From the NCBI RefSeq assembly GCF_947501785.1, contig NZ_CANMXB010000001.1:992001-1056000 (forward strand): 64,000 nt of DNA, read 5' to 3'. The notes below the pieces were generated by a model that had not been told where the DNA came from, ran no database searches, and worked only from the letters and a program-made list of their open reading frames with translations. The translations under genes were made by a program, and so were the position numbers. The first letter of the stretch is position 1. The number at the start of each line of letters is the position of its first letter. This DNA is from an uncultured Litoreibacter sp. GTDB taxonomy: Bacteria > Pseudomonadota > Alphaproteobacteria > Rhodobacterales > Rhodobacteraceae. Shown here piece by piece: positions 37,006 through 45,674 of the stretch.

Positions 37006-37371
37006 CTACTCCTGCCAGTAGCGGAAATAGAACCAGGCGAAGAACACCTCCACGCCAATCGCCAGCCAGATGCCAATGCCAACCACGCCGCGCAACCATT
37101 CCACCAACCCCAGCACCGCCAGCCCGACCATTGTCACGACCGCGACGGCACTGACCAGATGCTGCACCTCAAGGCTGGTGGTGCTGCCGCCCAAAAACAT
37201 CAGGACCGCAAGCCCCGCAAACAACATCGCAGCGCGGCGCGACATGATGTCGGCCGCCGCCCCGCTGTCGATGGCAAAGAGCCAGTGGATGACGCCTGGC
37301 GCGACAAGCAGCGTCAGCGCCAGTGCCGCAAAGATGGCGAAGCTGAAACGGCAAAGCAGTTCGAATGTCAT
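37006..37371 (-). CDS. Small four-span membrane protein
   Basis: 121 residues from ATG 37371 (MTFELLCRFSFAIFAALALTL). Four hydrophobic segments are clear (residues ~8-30, 45-60, 70-88 and 93-116), with an acidic IDSGAAADIMSRR loop. I do not recognise the family. It lies 150 bases downstream of the next gene's end, with the triple palindrome between them. Convergent with the NTF2-like protein. The confidence reflects that only membrane composition supports it. Confidence 0.55.
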   Translation of the reverse strand: MTFELLCRFSFAIFAALALTLLVAPGVIHWLFAIDSGAAADIMSRRAAMLFAGLAVLMFLGGSTTSLEVQHLVSAVAVVTMVGLAVLGLVEWLRGVVGIGIWLAIGVEVFFAWFYFRYWQE

Positions 37372-37472
37372 GGATGTTTGGCCCTGTCGCACTTTTGTGG
37401 CCCACGGTAGGACGAAGCGATTGGCGGGAGCAACGGTAAAGTTCTGAAGCGGCACCACGGAGGGTTCTGGCG

Positions 37473-37544
37473 CCAATTTCTCGAGGAGAAATTGGATTCA
37501 AATCCTCCTCGAGGATTTGGTTACAGACTTTCGCGAAAGTCTGT
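37473..37544. repeat. Cluster of three perfect palindromes
   Basis: Three consecutive hairpins lie within 72 bases: 37473-37495 (10-bp arms CCAATTTCTC and GAGAAATTGG), 37499-37519 (9-bp arms CAAATCCTC and GAGGATTTG) and 37523-37544 (11-bp arms ACAGACTTTCG and CGAAAGTCTGT, no loop). All arms are perfect. The third also encodes the last residues of the membrane protein on the minus strand. The first two share the core CTCGAGGA. Confidence 0.75.
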
Positions 37545-38423
37545 TTTGCCTTGCCTGTAGCGTTGCGCCAACGACCAAACCAATGCCAATTCGACAAAGA
37601 TCAGCCAAGTGACAACCAAACTCTCCGCCCCCGCTACGGCACTGTCGAAAAGGGTCAGCGACGTCATGTCGAGGTCGTGGTTTTCCAGCTCCCGCTCCCA
37701 TCTGGCATTGCTGATCTCCGCGAGAAACTTTGATGCCGCGTCAAGCAGCAGCGACAGCACGGTGAGGTCGAGAGCAATGAAAGCTGTAAGCTTGTTGTCT
37801 GCCGCGCTGACCTGCCAGCCCGCTTTCAACCCCATGCCCTGCCCCTGCGCCGCTGTGACCAGAGCGGCGGCGAGCCGGAAGATCAGCCAGTAGGACAAAA
37901 AGGTCAGCAGATTGGGCAGCAACAGCGACGGCTCAGGGTAGGACACGAGTTCCCCACCCACATACCCCTCATCGAAGTCGGCGAAATACAACGGTAGCGC
38001 GCTGATGCCTGAGACCACCATCGGGATCAGATAGATCACCCCCACCCACCAGAGCGACTTGAGCGAGGCTTTCAGCGTGATCCCCGCGCCCTGCGACCGC
38101 CACCACACCACCACGCCCCAGATGATGAACGGGTAGCCCACGACCCCAAAGAGCAGCAGCAAGACCCCAACGCTGTCAGTCCCATGGATCAGGGTTTGCG
38201 CCAAGATCGGGTCCATGCCGCCACTCGCGAGCCCCTCCTCGCTGTCATAAATGGCCATGGCTGCCGCGCTCATCAGCGCGTCGTAGCCGAACCACAAGAT
38301 CGCGAGCGGCAAGTAGGTCACCAACAGCACCACCAGCGCCAGCCGCCATTGCCTGAACGGCTCCAAGCCGGACACCCTGAGCATACGGTGGGCTTGGATG
38401 AAGGCTGACGGCTCGGTCGGCAC
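37521..38423 (-). CDS. Multi-span membrane protein of unknown function
   Basis: 300 residues from GTG 38423; an ATG at 38384 (MLRVSGLEP) is an alternative. About six hydrophobic segments with an acidic loop (DFDEGYVGGELVSYPEP) are visible, and the C-terminal third contains a long amphipathic part (ARWERELENHDLDMTS). I do not recognise the family. It lies five bases after uvrA on the same strand, so both may be on one transcript under the LexA box. Its end is embedded in the third palindrome of the cluster. Confidence 0.6.
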   Translation of the reverse strand: MPTEPSAFIQAHRMLRVSGLEPFRQWRLALVVLLVTYLPLAILWFGYDALMSAAAMAIYDSEEGLASGGMDPILAQTLIHGTDSVGVLLLLFGVVGYPFIIWGVVVWWRSQGAGITLKASLKSLWWVGVIYLIPMVVSGISALPLYFADFDEGYVGGELVSYPEPSLLLPNLLTFLSYWLIFRLAAALVTAAQGQGMGLKAGWQVSAADNKLTAFIALDLTVLSLLLDAASKFLAEISNARWERELENHDLDMTSLTLFDSAVAGAESLVVTWLIFVELALVWSLAQRYRQGKTDFRESL

Positions 38424-38428
38424 CGGGG

Positions 38429-41299
38429 TTATTCCGCCGCGACGGGTTTCTTGGTTTTCTTGGGCTCCAACATGTCCTTGAGGTAATGCCCCGTATAGGA
38501 CCCCTCGACCTTGGCGACCTGTTCGGGCGTGCCCTTGGCCACGATCTTGCCGCCGCCATCACCGCCCTCCGGCCCAATATCGATGATGTGGTCGGCGGTC
38601 TTGATGACGTCGAGATTGTGCTCGATCACGATGCAGGTATTGCCCTGATCGACCAGCTCGTGCAGCACTTCCAGGAGCTTGCGCACATCCTCGAAATGCA
38701 GACCTGTGGTCGGTTCATCCAGAATATAGAGCGTCTTGCCGGTGGAGGATTTGGCAAGCTCCTTGGACAGCTTCACCCGTTGCGCTTCGCCGCCTGACAG
38801 GGTCGTCGCCTGCTGGCCCACTTTGATATAGCCGAGCCCTACGCGCATCAGCGCGTCCATTTTGGACCGGATGGAGGGCACGGCCTTGAAGAATTCCTGC
38901 CCGTCCTCGACGGTCATATCCAAAACGTCGGCGATGGATTTACCCTTGAATTTGACCTCCAATGTCTCGCGGTTATAGCGCGCGCCGTTGCAGGTTTCGC
39001 AGGTCACATAAACGTCGGGCAGGAAGTGCATCTCGATCTTGATGACGCCGTCGCCCTGGCAGGCCTCGCAGCGCCCGCCTTTGACGTTGAAGCTGAACCG
39101 GCCCGGTTTGTAGCCGCGCGCCTTGGCCTCCGGCAGCCCCGCAAACCATTCACGAATGGGCGTGAAAGCCCCTGTATAAGTGGCTGGATTTGACCGAGGC
39201 GTGCGCCCAATGGGGCGCTGGTCAATATCGATCACCTTGTCCAACAGTTCGAGGCCTTGGATGGTCTCACATGGCGCAGGCGTCTGCCGCGCGCCGTTCA
39301 GCCGCATGGAGGCGGTTTTGAACAGCGTCTCAATCGTCAGCGTCGACTTGCCGCCACCCGACACACCCGTCACGCAGACGAACTTGCCCAGCGGAAAGTC
39401 AGCAGTGACATTTTGCAGATTGTTGCCGGTGGCTTTCTTCACCGTCAGTTTCTTGCCGTTGCCCTTGCGGCGCTTGGCCGGAATGCTGATTTCGCGCACG
39501 CCCGTCAGGTATTGACCGGTGATCGAATCCGGGTTGGAGGCCACATCCTCGGGCTTGCCATGCGCGGTGATTTCGCCGCCATGCACACCCGCGCCGGGGC
39601 CAATGTCGAAGACATAATCGGCCTCACGGATGGCTTCCTCGTCATGCTCCACCACGATCACGGTATTGCCCTGATCGCGTAGATTTTTCAGCGTGGTCAG
39701 CAACCGGTCATTGTCACGCTGATGCAGACCGATGCTTGGCTCATCGAGCACATATAGCACGCCCGTCAGGCCGGACCCGATCTGCGAGGCCAGCCTGATC
39801 CGCTGTGATTCCCCGCCCGACAAGGTGCCGGAGTTGCGCGACAGCGTCAGGTATTCAAGGCCCACATTGTTCAGGAACCCAAGCCGTTCTCGGATTTCCT
39901 TCAGGATCGCCTTGGCAATCTCGTTCTTTTGCGCGGTCAGGCTGTCGGGCACCGATTTGCACCAGTCAAACGCCTCGCGGATGCTCATCTGCACGACCTC
40001 GCCGACATGCAGCCCGGCAATTTTCACGGCCAAAGCCTCGGGCTTCAGGCGGAATCCGCCGCAGGTCCCGCAGGAGCGGTTGTTCTGGTAGCGCTCGAAC
40101 TCTTCGCGGATCCACGAGCTGTCTGTTTCGCGGTAGCGCCGCTCCATATTGGGGATGACGCCCTCAAAGCTGCGGGTCACCTGATAGACCCGCCCGCCTT
40201 CGTCATAGCGGAACGGGATTTCGTCGTCGCCAGAGCCATAGAGGAAGACCTGCTTCACATGCGCGTCCAGATCCTTCCAAGGCGTGTTCTTGTCGAACTC
40301 GTAATGCTTGGCAATCGCTTCGATGGTTTGCAGGAAATACGGGCTTTTGCCTTTGCGCCATGGGGCAAGCGCGCCGTCATACAGCTTCAGCGTGGCGTCT
40401 GGAACCACCAACCGTTCGTCAAAGAACAGCTCTACCCCCAACCCGTCGCAGCTTGGGCAGGCGCCAAAGGGCGCGTTGAAAGAAAACAGGCGCGGTTCAA
40501 TCTCCGAGATCGTGAAGCCAGACACTGGGCAGGCAAATTTCTCAGAAAACGTGTGGCGCTCGGGCTCCCCCTCTTTGGGGGCGGTCTCAAGGATTGCGAT
40601 CCCGTCTGCCAAATCCAAAGCGGTACGGAAACTGTCAGCCAACCGCGTCTCTAACCCTTCGCGGACCACAATGCGGTCGACCACCACGTCAATGTCATGG
40701 CGGAACTTCTTGTCCAAAGTCGGGGCGGCGTCCAACTCATAAAATTCGCCATCCACCTTGACCCGCTGAAAACCGGACTTTGCTAGTTCAGCAAACTCCT
40801 TACGGTACTCGCCCTTCCGGTCGCGCACAATCGGCGCCAGCAGGTAGCCGCGCGTCCCCTCCTCCAAAGCCATGGTGCGGTCCACCATGTCCTGCACCTG
40901 CTGCGCCTCAATCGGCTTGCCGGTGGCAGGCGAAAACGGCGTACCAACGCGCGCGAATAGCAGCCGCATATAGTCGTAAATCTCGGTCACCGTGCCCACA
41001 GTGGAGCGCGGGTTTTTCGACGTGGTCTTCTGCTCAATGGAGATCGCAGGCGACAGCCCGGCGATGTGATCCACATCCGGCTTCTCCATCATATCAAGGA
41101 ACTGGCGCGCATAGGCCGACAGCGATTCCACATAGCGGCGCTGCCCTTCGGCGTAGATCGTGTCAAAGGCCAATGACGACTTGCCGGACCCCGACAGCCC
41201 GGTGATGACCACCAGCTGATCGCGCGGGATATCAACGTCAATATTCTTGAGATTATGTTCGCGCGCGCCGCGTACTTCGATGTTTTTCAGCTCGGCCAT
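38429..41299 (-). CDS. uvrA: Excinuclease ABC subunit A
   Basis: 956 residues from ATG 41299 ([17 protein letters not shown]), the usual UvrA length. UvrA scans DNA for bulky lesions and loads UvrB in nucleotide excision repair. The two ATPase modules show Walker [11 protein letters not shown] and [10 protein letters not shown], two LSGGE(S/A)QR signatures and zinc-binding clusters (CPVSGF...CPSC, CGTCGG and CEACQG). The longer frame to 41353 is rejected. A LexA-type box lies 65 bases upstream of this start, so SOS control is likely. The membrane protein follows five bases behind. Confidence 0.96.
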   Translation of the reverse strand: MAELKNIEVRGAREHNLKNIDVDIPRDQLVVITGLSGSGKSSLAFDTIYAEGQRRYVESLSAYARQFLDMMEKPDVDHIAGLSPAISIEQKTTSKNPRSTVGTVTEIYDYMRLLFARVGTPFSPATGKPIEAQQVQDMVDRTMALEEGTRGYLLAPIVRDRKGEYRKEFAELAKSGFQRVKVDGEFYELDAAPTLDKKFRHDIDVVVDRIVVREGLETRLADSFRTALDLADGIAILETAPKEGEPERHTFSEKFACPVSGFTISEIEPRLFSFNAPFGACPSCDGLGVELFFDERLVVPDATLKLYDGALAPWRKGKSPYFLQTIEAIAKHYEFDKNTPWKDLDAHVKQVFLYGSGDDEIPFRYDEGGRVYQVTRSFEGVIPNMERRYRETDSSWIREEFERYQNNRSCGTCGGFRLKPEALAVKIAGLHVGEVVQMSIREAFDWCKSVPDSLTAQKNEIAKAILKEIRERLGFLNNVGLEYLTLSRNSGTLSGGESQRIRLASQIGSGLTGVLYVLDEPSIGLHQRDNDRLLTTLKNLRDQGNTVIVVEHDEEAIREADYVFDIGPGAGVHGGEITAHGKPEDVASNPDSITGQYLTGVREISIPAKRRKGNGKKLTVKKATGNNLQNVTADFPLGKFVCVTGVSGGGKSTLTIETLFKTASMRLNGARQTPAPCETIQGLELLDKVIDIDQRPIGRTPRSNPATYTGAFTPIREWFAGLPEAKARGYKPGRFSFNVKGGRCEACQGDGVIKIEMHFLPDVYVTCETCNGARYNRETLEVKFKGKSIADVLDMTVEDGQEFFKAVPSIRSKMDALMRVGLGYIKVGQQATTLSGGEAQRVKLSKELAKSSTGKTLYILDEPTTGLHFEDVRKLLEVLHELVDQGNTCIVIEHNLDVIKTADHIIDIGPEGGDGGGKIVAKGTPEQVAKVEGSYTGHYLKDMLEPKKTKKPVAAE

Positions 41300-41363
41300 G
41301 ATCCACCCCAAATCGGTTGCGACACACTTAATCCGTGCCGCCGCAAGTTCCAACCAGTTTATA

Positions 41364-41378
41364 GAACATTAAGAGAAC
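41364..41378 (-). promoter_or_regulatory. Alphaproteobacterial LexA (SOS) box upstream of uvrA
   Basis: The plus strand reads GAAC-ATTAAGA-GAAC, i.e. GTTC-N7-GTTC in the uvrA direction, exactly the direct-repeat operator described for Rhodobacterales LexA. It lies 65 bases before the uvrA ATG. The following TATAAA on the minus strand could be part of the promoter. Confidence 0.85.
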
Positions 41379-41388
41379 ATCCACAGAT

Positions 41389-42525
41389 TTATTTGATCGC
41401 GCGCCGCAGCAGCAGGGTCGAGCCGATGCCCAATGCGCAAAACGCGATCAAAACCGTGCCGACCGCCGCCATCCCCCCGCTCTCCATCATCAGCACGAAG
41501 ATCGGCGTGCCAAGCGTGGTGCCGATATTGCCCTGCTGCGCAATCCCCCCCGTTGCCCGCGCGCGGTCCGTGGCCGTATCGTTGAAATACGGGATCGAGG
41601 CGAAAGACGCCGCCGGGATCAACGCCATTACGAAGAACAACACGAAGAGCGGCCAATTCGCGCCTTGCAGCGACAAGACCACCCCGGTCGCGGCGATGGT
41701 CAGCCCAAAGCCAGCCGCCACCAACTTGTCGGGTGCGATGCGCTTGGCCAGAAAGCCGCCCCAGATCGTGCCCACAATGCTGATCAGGGGTAACGCGGTG
41801 ATCACCCAAAGCTCCAGATCCAGGGCGAGAGGCAAAACCGCAAGCAACGCTAAGTAGAGGATCGTGTACCAGACGAACCCCGCGCCAGGGATCAGCAGGC
41901 GCGGCGTGGCATAGATGATCCGGTGCTCTGCCACGAAGGATACCGGCACCGGGTCCGCAATCCGCCCCTTGGGCAGCAGCGGAAACAACGCCCCGGCCAC
42001 CAACAACATGCCCACCCCATGAAAGAGGAACACCGCGCTCAAGCCGCCAAGAGACAGCAATCCGGGCAACAAAATCGCCAAAAGCGCCATAGAAATCCCG
42101 AAAAATGCGGCCCAAATGCCCATAACAACGGGGCGGTCGCGGTCGGTCGCGATGCTTGCCATCAAGGTGGGCGTGGCCACGACAATGGCCAAATGAGAGA
42201 TGCCCTCCAAAATCCGCAGCCCCGCGAAAACCGGCATGGGAGGGATCAGCGCCTCCAACAGGGACAGCGCGCCGCCTGCCAAAAGCGCGCCCGTCAAGGC
42301 CCGAACCACCCCGATGCGCGCGACAACAGACCCCGCGACCGCGCCAAGCACGATGCCCACAATCCCCACGATCGAGATCAGCACAGGCACAAACGCACCG
42401 CCCTGCGGGTAGGTCGCACGGAGCACTTCCAGCGTCAGGGTCAGCTTGCCAAACTGCGCCGCCGCGAACAGCCCGGCCACAAGCAGCATGAACACCAACA
42501 GCCAGTTTGTGCGAACCGGGCTCAT
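41389..42525 (-). CDS. MFS transporter (12-span type)
   Basis: 378 residues from ATG 42525 with an AAGGGA ribosome site; the frames reaching further upstream are rejected. About 11-12 hydrophobic segments and the MFS loop motifs are visible (GSVVARIGVVRALTGALLAG between segments 2 and 3, GGFLAKRIAPDKL between segments 8 and 9). The substrate is unknown. The stop lies ten bases from the LexA box, back to back with uvrA's promoter region on the same strand. The Ala/Leu-rich composition is normal for the family. Confidence 0.85.
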   Translation of the reverse strand: MSPVRTNWLLVFMLLVAGLFAAAQFGKLTLTLEVLRATYPQGGAFVPVLISIVGIVGIVLGAVAGSVVARIGVVRALTGALLAGGALSLLEALIPPMPVFAGLRILEGISHLAIVVATPTLMASIATDRDRPVVMGIWAAFFGISMALLAILLPGLLSLGGLSAVFLFHGVGMLLVAGALFPLLPKGRIADPVPVSFVAEHRIIYATPRLLIPGAGFVWYTILYLALLAVLPLALDLELWVITALPLISIVGTIWGGFLAKRIAPDKLVAAGFGLTIAATGVVLSLQGANWPLFVLFFVMALIPAASFASIPYFNDTATDRARATGGIAQQGNIGTTLGTPIFVLMMESGGMAAVGTVLIAFCALGIGSTLLLRRAIK

Positions 42526-42549
42526 GGCGGGCGGTCCCTTTCCTTCGTT

Positions 42550-42559
42550 CAAAAATACT
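42550..42559 (+). repeat. Intergenic CAAAAATACT motif, copy 3
   Basis: Lies 25 bases upstream of the minus-strand MFS gene, in the 145-base gap before lpd's end. It is followed by CCCGGGGGG. Identical decamers occur at 16441 and 28578. Confidence 0.5.
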
Positions 42560-42670
42560 CCCGGGGGGAGGAGCGTCAGCGACGGGGGGTCGCAATTGTT
42601 GCGCCATTGGTCCGAGCGACAATGGCGACGCCCCCGCCTTAGCGACGACGATAGCCGTCGCAAAACCTGG

Positions 42671-44068
42671 CTACATGTGGATCGTCCGTCCGTAAGCGTC
42701 CAGCACAGCTTCGTGCATCATTTCGGACAAGGTCGGATGGGGGAAGACTGTGTTCATCAGGTCTTCTTCGGTGGTCTCCAGCTGGCGCCCCACGACATAG
42801 CCTTGGATCAGTTCGGTCACTTCCGCGCCCACCATATGGGCCCCCAGCAGCTCGCCAGTCTTGCCATCAAAAACGGTCTTCACCATGCCTTCCGGCTCGC
42901 CCAGCGCAATCGCCTTGCCGTTGCCGATAAACGGGAAGCGGCCAACTTTGACGTCATAGCCCAGCTCCTTCGCTTTCGCCTCGGTATAGCCGACGGAGGC
43001 CACTTGCGGATGGCAATATGTGCAGCCCGCAATGCTTTCCGGGCGCACCGGGTGCACATTGTTTTTGCCGGCAATCAGCTCAGCGACCATCACGCCTTCA
43101 TGGCTGGCTTTATGCGCCAGCCAGGGCGCGCCGGCGATATCGCCAATGGCAAACACCCCATCAACACCGGTGCGGCAATATTCATCCACCACCACATGGG
43201 TGCGGTCGATCTTGATGCCCTGCTCTTCCAGACCCAGGTTTTCGACGTTGCCCACAATACCCACTGCGGAGATCACGGTGTCGAATTCGTGCTTCTCGAC
43301 CTTGCCGCCGACCTCGATATGCGCGGTGACTTTGCCTTTGGCCCGGTCAAGTTGTTTGACCATCGCCTTTTGCATGATCTTCATGCCCTGTTTTTCAAAT
43401 TGCTTCTTCGCAAATTTGGAAATCTCTTCATCTTCCACCGGCAGCACGCGGTCCATGACCTCGACCACCGTCGTGTCGGCGCCGAGCGTGTTGTAGAAGC
43501 TGGCAAACTCAATGCCAATCGCGCCTGAGCCAATAACCAGCAGCTTCTTGGGCATCCGCTTGGGCGTCAACGCGGCTTTGTAGGTCCAGACCAGATCACC
43601 ATCTGCTTCCAGCCCAGGCAGCTCACGCGCCCGCGCGCCGGTGGCCAGCACGATGTTTTTGGCGGTCAGCTCCTCGGTGCCCTTCTCGGTTTTCACCGAG
43701 ACCTTGCCTTTGCCGGTCAGCTTGGCCTCCCCCATCACGGTGGTCACCTTGTTCTTCTTCATCAGGTGGCCAACGCCGCCCGCCAGTTGCCCGGCCACAG
43801 CGCGGGAGCGTTTGACGACGGCGTCCAGATCATACCCGATGCCATCTGCTTTCAGGCCAAATTCCTTGGCGCGATGCATCAGATGAAACACTTCAGAGGA
43901 CCGCAGCAGCGCCTTGGTTGGAATGCAGCCCCAGTTCAGGCAGATGCCGCCCAGATGTTCTCGTTCGACAACGGCGACGTTCAGCCCAAGCTGTGCGCCA
44001 CGAATGGCGGCGACATAGCCGCCGGGGCCTGCGCCAATTACAACAAGATCGTAGGATGCGGTCGCCAT
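42671..44068 (-). CDS. lpd: Dihydrolipoyl dehydrogenase (E3)
   Basis: 465 residues. This flavoprotein reoxidises dihydrolipoyl groups of 2-oxoacid dehydrogenase complexes, passing electrons to NAD+. The FAD motif (VVIGAGPGGYVAAIRGAQLG), the redox disulfide in GGICLNWGCIPTKALL, the NAD motif (KKLLVIGSGAIGIEFASFYNTLG) and the C-terminal HPTLSEMMHEA, carrying the active-site His-Glu pair, are all present. No complex partner gene is nearby, so this is a stand-alone E3 gene. A near-perfect 12-bp inverted repeat stands 15 bases upstream and may be an operator. Confidence 0.95.
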   Translation of the reverse strand: MATASYDLVVIGAGPGGYVAAIRGAQLGLNVAVVEREHLGGICLNWGCIPTKALLRSSEVFHLMHRAKEFGLKADGIGYDLDAVVKRSRAVAGQLAGGVGHLMKKNKVTTVMGEAKLTGKGKVSVKTEKGTEELTAKNIVLATGARARELPGLEADGDLVWTYKAALTPKRMPKKLLVIGSGAIGIEFASFYNTLGADTTVVEVMDRVLPVEDEEISKFAKKQFEKQGMKIMQKAMVKQLDRAKGKVTAHIEVGGKVEKHEFDTVISAVGIVGNVENLGLEEQGIKIDRTHVVVDEYCRTGVDGVFAIGDIAGAPWLAHKASHEGVMVAELIAGKNNVHPVRPESIAGCTYCHPQVASVGYTEAKAKELGYDVKVGRFPFIGNGKAIALGEPEGMVKTVFDGKTGELLGAHMVGAEVTELIQGYVVGRQLETTEEDLMNTVFPHPTLSEMMHEAVLDAYGRTIHM

Positions 44069-44082
44069 ATCTGTCTCTCCCG

Positions 44083-44110
44083 AAAACTAGTTTAGTGTTA
44101 AACTAGTTTT
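44083..44110. promoter_or_regulatory. 12-bp inverted repeat upstream of lpd
   Basis: AAAACTAGTTTA, a four-base spacer GTGT, then TAAACTAGTTTT: perfect 12-bp arms. Each arm contains the self-palindrome AAACTAGTTT, so the unit can be seen as two copies of a 10-base box with a six-base gap. It ends 15 bases before the lpd start, in a 119-base gap behind another minus-strand gene. AT-rich arms and missing T-tract argue against a terminator. Confidence 0.6.
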
Positions 44111-44187
44111 GCGCAGATGACAAAGCAACAGACAGAGTTGCGACCCCGCCATGACCCAGATGCATAACGCGGACGCGCTGGATCGGG

Positions 44188-44880
44188 TCAATTTCCGGCG
44201 GATTCCAGCTTTTTCAATGATGCTGCAAGGGTCGCCCCGATCTTGCGGGTGGTCTTTTGCGACGGGTGGAACCCGTCCAGCGCAAAGCTGGACCGTTTTT
44301 CAATGTCCACGACCTCGCGGGTGGAGAAGTACCCCACCCCCGGCAAACGACCCGCCATGATTTTCTGGCGGCGCACCAGCTCCAGCACATCGTCTTTGCA
44401 CCCTGAAAACAGGTTGAGCCGCGGGTTGCCTATATAACCTACCATCATCACCTGTGCGCCGGTGCCGCGGGCGCGGCGCACCAGATCAGGCAATATGCCC
44501 GTTTTGCCATCCTTTGATATGATACCGCTGATCACCTTCTCGCAGCGATTGCAGCCGCATTTGGTCAACAAATCATTGGCTCCGCCATTGATGACCACCC
44601 AATCCCAGTCGCCCTCCTCAAACTGGGCCGGGATAACGCTGCGCGGATTATCCTCGGCGCCGGTCAGGTACATTTTCGCGCCGGAGGCGGCGCGATTGCG
44701 CACTTTCCACCCCGTTTGCCGCGCCAGAACCTGCGGGATGGATTTGCCGCGCATGCGGTGCCAATCCAACAAGCTGTCGCCCAACACCAGCACCTGGCGC
44801 GGCTCGTTGGCCGCAGCCGGGGGCGCAACGAAGCCAAGCATGACGATAAAGACGAGGCATTTTGAGAGGATCATACGCAT
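44188..44880 (-). CDS. SGNH/GDSL-type hydrolase, exported
   Basis: 230 residues from ATG 44880 (MRMILSKCLVFIVMLGF), with a signal peptide ending near AAAN; an upstream start adds 14 residues. The GDSL catalytic blocks are present: VLGDSLLDWH (Ser), INGGANDLLT (Asn/Gly oxyanion), and DGFHPSQ (Asp-His). Members are esterases or lipases acting on small esters, acyl groups or glycans; the substrate here is unknown. It shares the divergent or upstream gap of lpd. Six cysteines in the middle (CGCNRC and SGC) suggest disulfide bonds. Confidence 0.85.
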   Translation of the reverse strand: MRMILSKCLVFIVMLGFVAPPAAANEPRQVLVLGDSLLDWHRMRGKSIPQVLARQTGWKVRNRAASGAKMYLTGAEDNPRSVIPAQFEEGDWDWVVINGGANDLLTKCGCNRCEKVISGIISKDGKTGILPDLVRRARGTGAQVMMVGYIGNPRLNLFSGCKDDVLELVRRQKIMAGRLPGVGYFSTREVVDIEKRSSFALDGFHPSQKTTRKIGATLAASLKKLESAGN

Positions 44881-44964
44881 GCAACACACCCTACCGATGG
44901 CCCGCGTGACATCAAGCATCAACCTGCGGGAAGGTTAACCGGTCACCGGTATTTGAAAACAGGG

Positions 44965-45543
44965 TTAGGCCGTGGCCTGAATTTCCCGAACTGTCGCGCC
45001 GTAGCCGCCCGCTTCCAGAAATGCGACCTCCGGCTCGGATGTTTTGCGGTCAAGCGCTTCGTTGCGGAACGGGAAACGGCCAAATTTGCGGATGACATCG
45101 CGATGCGCGCGCGCGTGAAGCAGATGTTCGTCGCGGCCCTCCGGCATCCGGGTGGCAAACATGCGAATGCAGCGTTCCTGATCGGTGATGCACTCCGAAT
45201 GCATCATCGGCATATAGAAAAACTGGCGGGCCGGTTCGTCTATTCTGAGATCCCAGCCGCGGTCGACCGCGATCTTCGACATGGCCAATGCCAGCCTGTC
45301 GGTGGCAAACGCCTCGCTGGAGCCGCGGTACATGTTGCGCGAAAACTGGTCTGTCAGGATGATGTAGGCCAAGGCCCCGCTTGGGTAGGTCATCCACATG
45401 GACAATCCGCCGGAGCGCGCCTTGTCCAAACTGTCCTTGAAACGCGTTCGAATGGCCTCATCGACCTCTTCGTTTGCCTCGTACCAACCCTTGGGTCCGA
45501 TCTCATCCAGCCAAAAGGCCAGTACTTCTTCCGGTGTCGCCAT
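44965..45543 (-). CDS. DUF924-family protein
   Basis: 192 residues from ATG 45543 (MATPEEVLAFWLDEIGPKGW), with a gggaggg ribosome site. DUF924 is an all-helical TPR-like family with conserved segments ALAYIILTDQFSRNMYRGSSEAFATD and FYMPMMHSECITDQERCIRMF, both present. Its function is unknown, although members are widespread in bacteria and fungi. The gene stands alone between the GDSL hydrolase and an MFS gene, all on the same strand. Confidence 0.85.
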   Translation of the reverse strand: MATPEEVLAFWLDEIGPKGWYEANEEVDEAIRTRFKDSLDKARSGGLSMWMTYPSGALAYIILTDQFSRNMYRGSSEAFATDRLALAMSKIAVDRGWDLRIDEPARQFFYMPMMHSECITDQERCIRMFATRMPEGRDEHLLHARAHRDVIRKFGRFPFRNEALDRKTSEPEVAFLEAGGYGATVREIQATA

Positions 45544-45674
45544 AGCGCCCTCCCGTGACCACTTACCCCCTACGTTCATCAAATCGTTACAACCATTTGC
45601 GCCCCGATCAAGGGTTTTTAGCCGGTTGGCTTTCCCCGCGAAACGATCGTGACTTTCATGACAGTTTGTTGCGG

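Noticed and set aside
37473-37544. Triple palindrome as a CRISPR array
   Set aside because: The three units differ in sequence, have no constant repeat or spacers and no cas genes are nearby.
44083-44110. Inverted repeat as the terminator of the GDSL hydrolase gene
   Set aside because: The arms are AT-rich and no T-tract follows on the minus strand; its place just before lpd fits an operator better.
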